Positions 13,527 through 21,411 of a stretch of 41,106 nt of DNA are shown piece by piece; position 1 is the first letter of the stretch; each line of letters opens with the position of its first letter. The notes under the pieces are model-generated. The model was not told the origin of the DNA and did no database searches. It saw only the letters and a program-made list of their open reading frames with translations. Source of the DNA: a virus. The stretch lies in the IMG/VR virus record IMGVR_UViG_3300025921_000043, positions 1 to 41,106 of that record. One strand, written 5' to 3'. The position numbers and the translations under genes were made by a program.

Positions 13527-13551
13527 TACCGCCTAGTCCTCGTGTTCCGAC
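13527..13551 (+). promoter_or_regulatory. late-type promoter motif (copy 3) before the scaffold gene
   Basis: TACC (13527-13530), 15 bases, TCCGAC (13546-13551), immediately downstream of a strong terminator. That position makes promoter function likely, because the scaffold and capsid genes would otherwise have no obvious promoter. The leader is about 50 bases and contains AGGAGG before the ATG. Confidence 0.65.
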
Positions 13552-13606
13552 ACGGGGTCGATACGAAGCACCCACGTATGGGTGACCCCAGGAGGGAAGG
13601 AACACG

Positions 13607-14326
13607 ATGACCGCACCTACGCACACCCAGGACGCAGCCGCCACCGCTTGGCGGATCGTCGGCTGCGACCCGTCTGACCCCTACATCGCCGAGCTGATCC
13701 AGCGCGGCGCGGGGCCGATGTGCGGCGGTGCCCCCGAGACGCTCACCCCAGAACAGGAAGCCGCCGCAGCCGCCAAGGCCGCGGAGGACGCCGCCGCGGA
13801 AGCCGCGAAAGCTGCCGCTGAGGGCGAGTCGGCGAAGCTCATCAAGGAACTCCGCGCAGAAGCCGCCGCCCGCAGGGTGGAGGCGAAGGAGCTCCGTGAT
13901 CGGCTGAAGGTCATCGAGGACGAGCGCAAGACGCAGGAGCAGCGCGACGCCGAAGCAGCCCAGGCGGCAGCCAAGGCCGAGCGTGACCGCGAAGCCCAGG
14001 AGGCGAAGCGATGGTCAGCCCTGCGCGACCAGGCGATCCGCGGACAGATCCGCGGCCTCGCCACCGAACTCCAGATCCACGACGCGGACGCCGTCCAGGC
14101 GCTCCTCCCCAAGGACTTGGAGGTCGACGACCTCGGCGTGCCGATCAACTTGGACGCCGCGGTTCGGAAGCTCGTTCAGGACAAGCCGTTCCTCGCCAAG
14201 ACGGGCGCAGGATCGGCCGGCAATCCGTCACGAGAGTCGCAGACGCCGACGGCGGCCGACCTCGCCAAGATGACCCCGCACGAGAAACTCGCACACGCGT
14301 ACGCGCAGGGGTCAACCTCCTCCTGA
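13607..14326 (+). CDS. capsid scaffolding protein
   Basis: A 239-residue protein behind AGGAGGGAAGG. Residues 46-140 are a long Ala/Glu/Lys-rich coiled coil (EAAAAAKAAEDAAAEAAKAA and onward), followed by a smaller folded part and a polar tail (AGNPSRESQTPTAADLAKM). This composition and its place directly before the capsid gene are typical of phage scaffolds, which template prohead assembly and then leave. No protease motif is seen in it. Confidence 0.85.
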   Translation: MTAPTHTQDAAATAWRIVGCDPSDPYIAELIQRGAGPMCGGAPETLTPEQEAAAAAKAAEDAAAEAAKAAAEGESAKLIKELRAEAAARRVEAKELRDRLKVIEDERKTQEQRDAEAAQAAAKAERDREAQEAKRWSALRDQAIRGQIRGLATELQIHDADAVQALLPKDLEVDDLGVPINLDAAVRKLVQDKPFLAKTGAGSAGNPSRESQTPTAADLAKMTPHEKLAHAYAQGSTSS

Positions 14327-14346
14327 CCCTGAAAGGGCACTAGATC

Positions 14347-15312
14347 ATGGCCGTTACCCTTGCACAGTCCGCCAACCTCTCGCTGAACACGCTTCAGCGC
14401 GGCGTGATCGAGACGTTCGTCGAGCTCTCGCCGATCCTCGACCGCCTCCCGCTCATGGAGGTCGAAGGCAACGCCTACGCCTACAACGAGGAAGCATCGC
14501 TGCCCGCGGTCGCGTTCCGCGCCGTCAACGGCTCCTACACCGAGGCGACGGGCACCGTCAACCAGAAGACGGAGATCCTCACGATCCTCGGTGGCGACGC
14601 GTACGTCGACCGGTTCATCGAGCAGACGCGGTCGAACTTCAACGATCAGCGCGCCGTCCAGACGCGGCTCCTCGCCAAGTCGGCTGTCCAGCGGTTCCAG
14701 TGGCAGTTCTTCAACGGTGACTCGTCGTCGGACGCCAACTCGTTCGACGGCCTGAAGAAGCGCCTCACGGGCGGCCAGGTGCTGACCGCCGGCACGAACG
14801 GCCTCCCCGTCGTCGGGAACGGCACGACCGACTGCGACGCCTTCTTCGACCAGCTCGACCAGCTCATCAACGCCGTCCGCCTCTCCGGCGGTGGCGACCC
14901 GGACGCGATGTACGCCAACTCGTCGATCATGACGAAGATCCGCGGCGCGATGCGCAGGAAGCTGCTCTACCAGAACTCGGCCGGCGTCGACCAGTTCGGC
15001 AAGACGGCCGTCGTCTACAACGGCATCCCGATCCTCGACGCGGGCCTCGACGGGCAGGGCAACCTGTCTCTGCCGCAGACGGAGACGCAGGGCACGAGCG
15101 CCGGCATCTGCTCGTCGATCTACGCGGTGAAGTGGGGGCAGGGCGAGGGCGACATCGGCGTCACCGGCCTCACCAACGGCGGCGTGTCCGTCCGCGATCT
15201 GGGCGAGCTCCAGACGAAGCCGAGCTACGCGACGCGGATCGAGTTCTACGTCGGGATGGCGATCTTCAACGGCAAGTCGGCTGCCCGCCTCCAGGGCATC
15301 CTCAACTCGTAG
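14347..15312 (+). CDS. major capsid protein
   Basis: A 321-residue protein from ATG 14347 behind AAAGGGCAC. It contains RGVIETFVELSPILDRLPLM near the N-terminus, VDRFIEQTRSNFNDQRAVQT, an internal loop with FDGLKKRLTGGQ, and MYANSSIMTKIRGAMRRKLL, a pattern of HK97-fold capsid proteins. No long N-terminal delta domain is apparent, in keeping with a separate scaffold gene. It should form the icosahedral shell. A hairpin lies just after the stop. Confidence 0.88.
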   Translation: MAVTLAQSANLSLNTLQRGVIETFVELSPILDRLPLMEVEGNAYAYNEEASLPAVAFRAVNGSYTEATGTVNQKTEILTILGGDAYVDRFIEQTRSNFNDQRAVQTRLLAKSAVQRFQWQFFNGDSSSDANSFDGLKKRLTGGQVLTAGTNGLPVVGNGTTDCDAFFDQLDQLINAVRLSGGGDPDAMYANSSIMTKIRGAMRRKLLYQNSAGVDQFGKTAVVYNGIPILDAGLDGQGNLSLPQTETQGTSAGICSSIYAVKWGQGEGDIGVTGLTNGGVSVRDLGELQTKPSYATRIEFYVGMAIFNGKSAARLQGILNS

Positions 15313-15334
15313 CCCATACCCCACCCCAAAGGGA

Positions 15335-15361
15335 GGCGGGTCGCCCCGACAGCGGCCCGCC
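15335..15361 (+). terminator. hairpin after the capsid gene
   Basis: GGCGGG (15335-15340) pairs with CCCGCC (15356-15361), with three more inner base pairs after one mismatch. No T-run follows. A weak stem here may lower transcription past the abundant capsid message or protect its 3' end. Confidence 0.45.
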
Positions 15362-15389
15362 CCCCCGGATAATCGAAGGGAGCCACACG

Positions 15390-15563
15390 ATGGCGTCAGC
15401 AACGAAGGCGAAGGGCGGCGGCGTGACCGTCGCGTTCGAGGCGGAAGAGGTCGAGGCGCTCCTCCACGCCGCGAAGGGCAGCATCCTCCACGACGTGTAC
15501 CTCGCCGTCAAGGCGCTCGGGTTCGAGCACGTCGACGGCGGCGCTCCGCAGGACGAGGCGTAG
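15390..15563 (+). CDS. small protein between capsid and connector genes
   Basis: A 57-residue protein from ATG 15390 behind GAAGGGAG. The sequence VTVAFEAEEVEALLHAAKGS, then VYLAVKALGFEHVDG, is mostly helical. It may be a capsid-associated or head-completion accessory, judged only by position. Confidence 0.55.
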   Translation: MASATKAKGGGVTVAFEAEEVEALLHAAKGSILHDVYLAVKALGFEHVDGGAPQDEA

Positions 15564-15566
15564 ATC

Positions 15567-15842
15567 GTGGCCGACCCGACCTGCCACAACTGTCCCGAGG
15601 GGAAGCGCGTCGAGCGGTACGACCATCCGTGCCACGACTCGGCGAGCGGCCAGATCACCCACTACGTCCACGTCGCGCGGTGCCAGGAGTGCGGCAACCA
15701 GACGGTGAACGATGAGCCCGCCGAGTCTCCGAACATGACGCGGAGTTTCGAGGAGACGGTGAGCGGCGGCGAGCGCGTCACCCGCAAGTCGCGGCGGGGC
15801 GAGCCGATCGGCCCGCCGGCCGGCGCGATCCGCGGTGCCTAA
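15567..15842 (+). CDS. zinc-ribbon protein in the head-completion region
   Basis: A 91-residue protein from GTG 15567, three bases after the previous stop. It has CHNC near residue 6, HPCH and CQEC (residues 39-42), which could form one or two zinc sites. The C-terminal half is polar and likely disordered. The stop overlaps the next GTG. Zinc-ribbon proteins are common between capsid and connector genes in actinophages; function unknown. Confidence 0.6.
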   Translation: MADPTCHNCPEGKRVERYDHPCHDSASGQITHYVHVARCQECGNQTVNDEPAESPNMTRSFEETVSGGERVTRKSRRGEPIGPPAGAIRGA

Positions 15843-16038
15843 CGCGATCGGCATCGGCCGCAGAGTAGGCGGCGTCCTCGCCGGCTCGCTGCCCAACCCG
15901 ACGTTCGAGCAGATCCGCAGCGGGACGACGGCGCAGCGCGGCGACCCCGCCTCCTACCTCGGCCGCCTCTACGCGGACAGGACGACGCTTCAACTCCTCC
16001 AGAGCGACGGGACGAGTTGGAACGTCATCGCCGGATAG
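15835..16038 (+). CDS. small protein, possibly a virion component
   Basis: A 67-residue protein. The Gly-rich N-terminus (IGIGRRVGGVLAGSLPNPTF) is followed by SYLGRLYADRTTLQLLQSDGTSWNVI, a beta-hairpin pattern seen in phage fibre and decoration proteins. GTG 15835 overlaps the previous gene by 8 bases. The role is inferred from pattern and position only. Confidence 0.5.
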   Translation: MPNAIGIGRRVGGVLAGSLPNPTFEQIRSGTTAQRGDPASYLGRLYADRTTLQLLQSDGTSWNVIAG

Positions 16039-16052
16039 CCGGCGTAACGGCC

Positions 16053-16077
16053 TACCTCTTGCCGTGTGGTGGCCGAC
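16053..16077 (+). promoter_or_regulatory. late-type promoter motif (copy 4), leaderless start
   Basis: TACC (16053-16056), 15 bases, GCCGAC (16072-16077); here the -10-like element is exactly GCCGA, as in WhiG promoters. The ATG of the next gene lies 8 bases later with no ribosome site. Confidence 0.55.
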
Positions 16078-16085
16078 CCGCGGCT

Positions 16086-16244
16086 ATGCCGCCGCGCCTC
16101 CACGCCGACCGCCTCAACGCTCTCGAACTCCAGGTCGACCAGCAAGACGCGCGGATCCTCGAACTTGAGGCGGCGATGGCGATCCTCCTCGCCGCGCCCA
16201 ACTGGACTGACCTCCCCGCACCCCCGGCCGAGGAGGCGGCATGA
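16086..16244 (+). CDS. short coiled-coil protein, 52 aa
   Basis: The ATG at 16086 lies 8 bases after late promoter copy 4. The sequence LHADRLNALELQVDQQDARI, then LELEAAMAILLAA, has heptad spacing of Leu/Ile and should form a helix that oligomerises. A Pro-rich tail follows, and the stop overlaps the connector gene start. A head accessory role is inferred from position. The upstream open frame to 16017 would read through the promoter and is rejected. Confidence 0.5.
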   Translation: MPPRLHADRLNALELQVDQQDARILELEAAMAILLAAPNWTDLPAPPAEEAA

Positions 16245-16801
16245 GCCGCGCGACGATGGCACCGCTCATCCTCCGCGTCCGCCAAGAAGCCGGCGACCCG
16301 CTCACGAGCGTCTTCACGGACGACGACTTGCAGCAGGCGTTGGAGGAGCACAAGTTCGTCGCCGTCGACCTGCCGCTCGAACCCGTCTGGGCGCGCGACG
16401 GGTCGGTACCCCAGTTCTGGGCTCCGATCGGATATTGGGAAGGCGACGGAGACGGCACCATCCCCACCTTCAAGTCCTCGTCGCTCGCGCCGCTGACGGC
16501 GACGACGACGGATCTCATGTCGGGCGTCTTCACCTTCACCGGAGCGCAGCCGCCCGTCTACATCACCGGCTCCGCCTACGACCTGTACGCCGCCGCCGCC
16601 GACATCTGCGAGCGGTGGGCGTCGAAGCTCGCGCGCGCGTATGACATGTCGGACGACAAGATCAGCCTCTCCAGGTCGCAGATGGCCGCCGGCTTGCGCG
16701 ACCAGGCGCGGCTGCTCCGCCAAAGGGCGTACCCGAACACGATCCAGACGGGGCGGGGCGACATGGGGTCGGGGAACGTGCGTCCGTACGGAAGCTGGTA
16801 G
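16241..16801 (+). CDS. head-tail connector (adaptor) protein
   Basis: A 186-residue protein. The N-terminal helices (MSRATMAPLILRVRQEAGDP, FTDDDLQQALEEHK) and the later YDLYAAAADICERWASKLA and RSQMAAGLRDQARLLRQRA match the helical-bundle adaptors of the HK97 gp6 / SPP1 gp15 type. It would form a ring under the portal. It is followed after 3 bases by the stopper candidate, the usual order. Confidence 0.7.
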   Translation: MSRATMAPLILRVRQEAGDPLTSVFTDDDLQQALEEHKFVAVDLPLEPVWARDGSVPQFWAPIGYWEGDGDGTIPTFKSSSLAPLTATTTDLMSGVFTFTGAQPPVYITGSAYDLYAAAADICERWASKLARAYDMSDDKISLSRSQMAAGLRDQARLLRQRAYPNTIQTGRGDMGSGNVRPYGSW

Positions 16802-16804
16802 CCG

Positions 16805-17179
16805 GTGTTGGAGCAGTGGGAACTCGACGCGGCCCGCGCGGATGTGCAGGACGTGATGCCCGACTCGTGCCAACTCCAGACGGCCGCGCTCACGAACGAC
16901 GGCCAGCTCGGCCGCAACGCCAGTTGGAGCACGGTGGCGACGGTTGCGTGTCGGCTGGTGGAGATCAAGCCGGGCGTCCGCATCGGCTACGAGAAGTTGG
17001 TCGGCAGTCGCTTCGAGGCAACCTTGCTGTGGAAGCTCATCCTGCCCTACGGAACCGTGGTTGGTGAGGGGCAGCGCGCCATCGTCAGCGGGCGGACGTT
17101 CATGGTGATCTCAGTCCCCCAAGCCATGTCGGATCGCCTCACGGTGGTTGCGATCGTGGCGGAGCAGGACGCCCAGTAG
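16805..17179 (+). CDS. head closure / head-tail stopper-like protein
   Basis: A 124-residue protein from GTG 16805. The pattern DSCQLQTAALTNDGQLGRNA, CRLVEIKPG and WKLILPYGTVVGEGQRAIVS is typical of the small beta-barrel head-completion proteins that follow the adaptor and close the DNA exit. Identification combines fold pattern and gene order. Its stop overlaps the next GTG (TAGTG). Confidence 0.65.
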   Translation: MLEQWELDAARADVQDVMPDSCQLQTAALTNDGQLGRNASWSTVATVACRLVEIKPGVRIGYEKLVGSRFEATLLWKLILPYGTVVGEGQRAIVSGRTFMVISVPQAMSDRLTVVAIVAEQDAQ

Positions 17180-17568
17180 TGGGGATGACCGTCGAGACGA
17201 GGGTGGAGTGGAACGGCGCGCCCGAACTCGTCGCCGCGATGAGCGAGGCGGTGCATGAGGCGACGCAGGACGGCGCAGCATTGACGAAGCAGTGGATCGT
17301 CGCGATGGGTGCCGTCGACACCGGCAACATGCTCAACTCGGTTGACGGCCATCTCGCCGCGCCCGGCGAGGGCGGCCCGCTCGTCGGCAAGATCGAAGTC
17401 CAAGCGCCGTACGCCGTCTACGTCCACGAAGGCTACCACTTGGTGGCGTGGGGGCATCCGACCGGCCGGTACATCTCGGGCCGTCCATTCCTCGCGAACG
17501 CGTTGGTGGCGACGCGGGCGATCCTGTTGGCGAAGCTGCGAGCGTTGGGGTTGCGCGGTGGACGCTAG
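17179..17568 (+). CDS. HK97 gp10-like tail completion component
   Basis: A 129-residue protein from GTG 17179, with an ATG at 17185 as alternative. The sequence TVETRVEWNGAPELVAAMSE, then AVDTGNMLNSVDGHL, PYAVYVHEGY and SGRPFLANAL contains the D-T-G-x-L-x-x-S and Y-A-x-Y-V-H-x-G motifs of the HK97 gp10 family. Such proteins act in head-tail joining or tail completion. It overlaps the terminator-like protein gene by 11 bases. Confidence 0.75.
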   Translation: MGMTVETRVEWNGAPELVAAMSEAVHEATQDGAALTKQWIVAMGAVDTGNMLNSVDGHLAAPGEGGPLVGKIEVQAPYAVYVHEGYHLVAWGHPTGRYISGRPFLANALVATRAILLAKLRALGLRGGR

Positions 17569-17983
17569 ACAGGCCATCGAGCGGAACCTGAACACGCTCC
17601 TCGGAGCGGACGCGACGCTGCTCTCGCTTGCCACCGGGGGAGTCTTCATCGACCCGGTACCGCCGGGCGCTGCGCGGCCGATGGTCGTCGTCGCCGTCCA
17701 AGCCCCCCAAGCCGACACGTACACCCTCCGCAAGCGCATAGAAGAGGTCACCGACTACCAGGTCAAGGCGATCACCGACGGCGAATCCAAGGTGGTCGGT
17801 CAGACGATCGCCGCGCGCATCGACGCCATCCTCAACGACGCGACGCCCACCCTCGAAGCCGGGTGGATCGTCCTCAACATCCGCCGCGTCCGCGCTGTCG
17901 ACTACGCGGAGGTGCCTACCGCGACCGACCAGCCGATCCGACACCAGGGCGGCATCTACCGCTTCGAGGTCACCCAGCCATGA
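17558..17983 (+). CDS. tail terminator-like protein
   Basis: A 141-residue protein from GTG 17558. The segments ARQAIERNLNTLLGADATLL, SLATGGVFIDPVPPGAARPM, VVVAVQA and TDYQVKAITDGES follow the pattern of DUF3168/gpU-like tail completion proteins: a helix, a loop with the short-sequence GGVF, then strands. It would cap the tail tube and join it to the head. It sits directly before the tail tube genes, as expected. Confidence 0.7.
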   Translation: MDARQAIERNLNTLLGADATLLSLATGGVFIDPVPPGAARPMVVVAVQAPQADTYTLRKRIEEVTDYQVKAITDGESKVVGQTIAARIDAILNDATPTLEAGWIVLNIRRVRAVDYAEVPTATDQPIRHQGGIYRFEVTQP

Positions 17984-18150
17984 CGACCACCGCCACCAAG
18001 TATCGAGCCCTCGCCGGCTTCAACTATCGCCCCGTCGCCAGCGAGGAGCACGAAGTCCGCGTCGAAGCGGATGAGGTCGTCCACCTCCCCGACCACGTCG
18101 TGAAAGAGCTCCGCCCGCAGGGCGTCGTCGAAGCTGAGAAGAAGGCCTAG
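17980..18150 (+). CDS. small protein before the tail tube genes
   Basis: A 56-residue protein with ATGA overlap upstream and TAGTG overlap downstream. The core KYRALAGFNYRPVASEEHEV, then RVEADEVVHLPDHVVKEL, suggests a small beta-rich domain. Short genes of this type occur in front of tail tube genes in many actinophages, but the role is unknown. Confidence 0.55.
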   Translation: MTTTATKYRALAGFNYRPVASEEHEVRVEADEVVHLPDHVVKELRPQGVVEAEKKA

Positions 18151-18881
18151 TGGCGTTCGTTCATGGCAAGCAGGGCGCCGTCTACATCGGCGGGTACAAC
18201 CTCACGAGCTACGTCGCGAAGCATGACGTGAAGGCGCAGAAAGACGTCGCCGACGTGTCAGTCCTCGGAGCCGCCAGCAAGGCGTACGTCGCGGGGCAGA
18301 GCGACGCGCAGATCAGTTTCGACGGGTTCTTTGACGGGTCTCCGAACGCGGTCATCGCGCGCCTGAACGCGCTCTTCAACGTCGACACGATGGACAACTG
18401 GCTCGTCCTCCCCCAGGGCGACCAGGCTGGAGCCCCAGGGTATGGCATCTCGGGTTGCGTCACCGACTATGAACCGTCGGGGGATGTCGGGTCGGCGGTC
18501 GCGGTGACGTTCACCGCCCAGTCCGTCGTCGATATCGACCCGGTCACCGTCCTCCAGCCCCTCGCCCTCCAGTCGGCCGGCGGCAACTCGGTCGGCCAGG
18601 ACTATGGCGGCGGCGGCGCCCGCACGAACGGCCTCGCCTCCTACCTCGTCGTCACCGCCGGCACCGCCGTCACGACGGCGACGGTGAAGGTGCAGCACTG
18701 CACCACCCTCGGCGGCACCTACGTCGACCTCCTCACCCATACGGCGGTCGTCCAGGCCGGCATCCCCCTCAGTGAGCGGCTCACCGTCCCGGTCGGGACG
18801 ACGATCAACGAGTTCATCCGGAGCCTCTGGACGATCACCGGCACCAACATCACCTTCCACCACTCGGTTGCACGCTTCTAG
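18150..18881 (+). CDS. major tail protein, long form (tube plus C-terminal domain)
   Basis: A 243-residue protein. Residues 1-130 match the next gene product: HGKxG, DVKxxKDxADVSxLG, SKAYVAG and YEPSGDxGSAV are shared, which marks a tail tube fold. Residues 140-243 form an added beta-rich domain (YLVVTAGTAVTTATVKVQHC, TTLGGTYVDLL) of Ig-like or decoration type that would project outside the tube. Start is GTG 18150 in TAGTG. The pair probably arose by duplication. Which copy builds most of the tube cannot be told from sequence. Confidence 0.8.
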   Translation: MAFVHGKQGAVYIGGYNLTSYVAKHDVKAQKDVADVSVLGAASKAYVAGQSDAQISFDGFFDGSPNAVIARLNALFNVDTMDNWLVLPQGDQAGAPGYGISGCVTDYEPSGDVGSAVAVTFTAQSVVDIDPVTVLQPLALQSAGGNSVGQDYGGGGARTNGLASYLVVTAGTAVTTATVKVQHCTTLGGTYVDLLTHTAVVQAGIPLSERLTVPVGTTINEFIRSLWTITGTNITFHHSVARF

Positions 18882-18890
18882 GAGGCGACG

Positions 18891-19298
18891 ATGGCTTTCT
18901 CCCACGGCAAGAACGGCGTCTTCAAGATCAACGACACGGTGTCGCTGCGAGACATCTCGCAGTACGTGACGAAGGTCGACGTGAAGCGGAACAAGGACAC
19001 CGCCGACGTCTCCGCCCTCGGCAACTCCAGCAAGGCGTATGTGGCGGGCATGAGGGACGGCCAGATCTCGATCGACGCGTTGTGGGATCCGACGCTGATC
19101 GGCTTCCTGAACACGATCTGGAACCAGGACGCGGCGACGGCGTTCGAGTGGGATCCAGCCGGCACCGCGACCGGCCAGCCGAAGCTGACCGGCAACTGCA
19201 TCCTCACCGACTACGAACCGTCGGGCGACACCGGGTCGGCCGTCACGCTGAGCATCACGCTCCAGGTGACGGGCGGCGTCACGGACGGCACGAACTAG
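18891..19298 (+). CDS. major tail protein paralogue, short form
   Basis: A 135-residue protein from ATG 18891 behind AGGAGG. It keeps only the tube domain shared with the preceding gene (SHGKNGVFKI, DVKRNKDTADVSALGNSSKA, DYEPSGDTGSAV). Its length suits a minimal tail tube subunit. A mixed tube, or one protein forming the tube and the longer one decorating it, are both possible. Confidence 0.75.
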   Translation: MAFSHGKNGVFKINDTVSLRDISQYVTKVDVKRNKDTADVSALGNSSKAYVAGMRDGQISIDALWDPTLIGFLNTIWNQDAATAFEWDPAGTATGQPKLTGNCILTDYEPSGDTGSAVTLSITLQVTGGVTDGTN

Positions 19299-19301
19299 CC
19301 G

Positions 19302-20093
19302 ATGCGCCACTCGGCGGTCAAGGGCCACCCGTACAACTTCAAGCGCCTCGAAGGCGCAGAGCCGTTCCGGGCGGCGACGACGGATGGGATGACCATCCTC
19401 CCCGAAGTCGACCCCAGGGGCGATCGGTTCATGCCCGCCGTCTTCGACCAGGGCCAGCTCGGATCCTGCACGGCGAACGCGGTCGAGGCCTGCTTCCAGC
19501 GCGCCTGCGGCCAGCATATCAACCGCAAAGCGCGCCGCCGATCCCGGCTCGACATCTACCTCGGCGAGCGGTTGATCGAGGGCCAGCCCGCCGATCAGGA
19601 TACGGGCGCGTATGGCCATGACGGGTTCACCTTCTTGCAGCAGACGGGGGCTCTCCTCGAAGCCGACTGGCCCTACGACATCTCGACGTTCGCCGGCCCC
19701 GCGCCGGCAGGGCATCGACTGAAGCTCCCCGCGACGCTCCCCGTGCGCGCCGTCGCGCAGGACGAGGTTCAGATCCGTCAGGTGCTCAGCAACGGGCAGA
19801 TGGTCGCGTTCGGCTTCACCGTCTACGACAGCTTCGAGGCGCCGGCCACGCTCCAGAGCGGAGTCGTCCCGATGCCGGGCCGGTTCGAGCAGGAGTTGGG
19901 CGGCCATGAGGTCGTCGCGGTCGGCTACCTCGCCGCGTATCCCGACCACGTCCTTGTCCGCAACTCGTGGGGCGCAGACGTCTACCAGGGGTTGGCCGGG
20001 GCGGATGTGCATGGCGGCGGCTACTTCCTGTTCCCGTGGCAGTACCTCCTCGACCCGAGCCTCGCGAGCGACCTGCGGACGATCGTCGTATGA
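19302..20093 (+). CDS. papain-like (C1 family) cysteine peptidase
   Basis: A 263-residue protein with the full papain set: Q52 and C56 in FDQGQLGSCTANA, H202 in GGHEVVAVGYL and N221 in VLVRNSWG. It lacks a signal peptide and any long inhibitory propeptide, so it acts in the cytoplasm, in the virion or after lysis. It begins 3 bases after the short tail tube gene and is followed by three secreted-protein genes. Substrates could be virion proteins or host proteins. It is not a normal siphovirus tail gene, and I treat it as cargo. Confidence 0.8.
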   Translation: MRHSAVKGHPYNFKRLEGAEPFRAATTDGMTILPEVDPRGDRFMPAVFDQGQLGSCTANAVEACFQRACGQHINRKARRRSRLDIYLGERLIEGQPADQDTGAYGHDGFTFLQQTGALLEADWPYDISTFAGPAPAGHRLKLPATLPVRAVAQDEVQIRQVLSNGQMVAFGFTVYDSFEAPATLQSGVVPMPGRFEQELGGHEVVAVGYLAAYPDHVLVRNSWGADVYQGLAGADVHGGGYFLFPWQYLLDPSLASDLRTIVV

Positions 20094-20473
20094 AGCGCAT
20101 CCTCCTCCTCGCCGCCCTCGCAGCCGCCGCCGTCCTCGGCACCGCCTCGCCATCGGACGCCGCTATCGGCTGCACCGTCGCCGGGAAGATCCCCGTCGTC
20201 AACAGCCAGGGCCACCTCAACACCCACTTCGCCGTCAACTGCACCAACGGCCAGGCGTGGACGGTGTTCGCGACGGTACAAGCAGACGTGAACGGCACAT
20301 GGGGCCGCGCCGCGAACACGAACGAGATCACCGTCGCCAACTCGGGCGACAAGGAAGTCGAGGCGGAGGTTGAGACGGGCCAGTGGAGTTGCACGCCGGG
20401 ACGTCTCTACCGCAGCCACGCCGTGCTTGAGAACGGCAACACCGACAACTCGTCGCCGGTCACGCTCTGTTGA
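20090..20473 (+). CDS. secreted hypothetical protein
   Basis: A 127-residue protein with a signal peptide (MKRILLLAALAAAAVLGTAS, cleavage near SDA-AIG). The mature part is beta-rich with four Cys (GCTV, NCTN, SCTP and the C-terminal Cys), fitting two disulfides in a small exported domain. ATGA overlap with the peptidase gene upstream and a 1-base overlap with the next ATG imply one operon. Function unknown. Confidence 0.65.
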   Translation: MKRILLLAALAAAAVLGTASPSDAAIGCTVAGKIPVVNSQGHLNTHFAVNCTNGQAWTVFATVQADVNGTWGRAANTNEITVANSGDKEVEAEVETGQWSCTPGRLYRSHAVLENGNTDNSSPVTLC

Positions 20474-21402
20474 TGCGGTTCCTCGCAGGCATCGTTGTTC
20501 TCGTTGTTCTCGTTGTTCTCGTTGCTTGTGCCGCTGCCCATTCGGACGCCGCCACGAGTCTCGTGCCGAGCGTCAGGGGCGGGAAGTTCGAGGTGACGTG
20601 CAAGCCGAACGCGATCCCGCCGCAGGCGGTCGACCCGATCGTCGCGCCGGGCGTCACGAGCTCGCACCAACACACCTTCTTCGGCTCCAAGAGCGTGTCG
20701 AGCACGAGCACTCCCGCGACCCTCCAAGCGAGCACGGCAGGAACGACGTGTGTCCTCGCGGCGGATGGCGCGGCGTACTGGGTGCCGACTGCCTGCGATG
20801 GGCCATGCGTCGACGCGGCCGGCCTGCCAACCAAGGGGACGGATCCGGCCGATCCGATCGCGAACACCGTCAAGCCGGTCAAGATCTTCGCCTACTACTT
20901 CGGCACGCCCGGTGTGGTCGAGGCGCAGTACCCCGCCAACCTCCAGATGGTCGGCGGGAACGCGGCGGCGACCGTGCCCGACGCGCAGATGATCGGCTTC
21001 TCCTGCGGCAACGGCGGCTCCCACTCATCGCCGACCCGGAGCCTGCCCTACGACTGTACGGCTGCGAACGGAGTCAGCGGCTCGGATGGCGTCGTCGCGA
21101 TCGTCAAGTTCCCCTACTGCCTCGAACCATCGGGCGGCGTCGAGTACGGAGCTGTGGTCGGCGGCGCGTGCCCCACAGGCGATTCGACGTTGGGCCAGGT
21201 TCAGATCCACGTCCACTACGGGTTGAACGCGACCGGCTACCAGACGGGGAGCCGCCTCAACTTCACGTCAGGCCCCGCCTACACGTTCCACGGCGACTGG
21301 CAGAACGGGTGGCAGCAGGCCAAGCTCGCCACCCTCGTCAGCGGCTGCCTCGACATCGACCACGACTGCGGCTTCCTCACCACGTCCAACCCCGGCCCCT
21401 GA
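20473..21402 (+). CDS. secreted DUF1996-like protein
   Basis: A 309-residue protein from ATG 20473, with a signal sequence built on a DNA tandem repeat (VVLVVLVVLVACAAA). The mature protein has DPIVAPGVTSSHQHTFFGSK, a pattern of DUF1996 with clustered His, then IFAYYFGTPG, VQIHVHYG and NGWQQAKLATLVSGCLD. The family is mostly secreted, from fungi and actinobacteria, with unknown activity. Cys in the signal region (VAC) could suggest a lipoprotein, but the lipobox is imperfect. It is an unusual gene for a tail module and is probably cargo acting outside the cell. Confidence 0.7.
   Translation: MRFLAGIVVLVVLVVLVACAAAHSDAATSLVPSVRGGKFEVTCKPNAIPPQAVDPIVAPGVTSSHQHTFFGSKSVSSTSTPATLQASTAGTTCVLAADGAAYWVPTACDGPCVDAAGLPTKGTDPADPIANTVKPVKIFAYYFGTPGVVEAQYPANLQMVGGNAAATVPDAQMIGFSCGNGGSHSSPTRSLPYDCTAANGVSGSDGVVAIVKFPYCLEPSGGVEYGAVVGGACPTGDSTLGQVQIHVHYGLNATGYQTGSRLNFTSGPAYTFHGDWQNGWQQAKLATLVSGCLDIDHDCGFLTTSNPGP
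20493..20528 (+). repeat. 9-base tandem repeat inside a signal peptide
   Basis: CGTTGTTCT occurs three times exactly (20493-20519), followed by a diverged copy (20520-20528). Each unit adds VVL to the hydrophobic core of the signal peptide. Slippage would change core length in steps of three residues without breaking the frame. Confidence 0.8.
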
Positions 21403-21411
21403 AGGGACACC

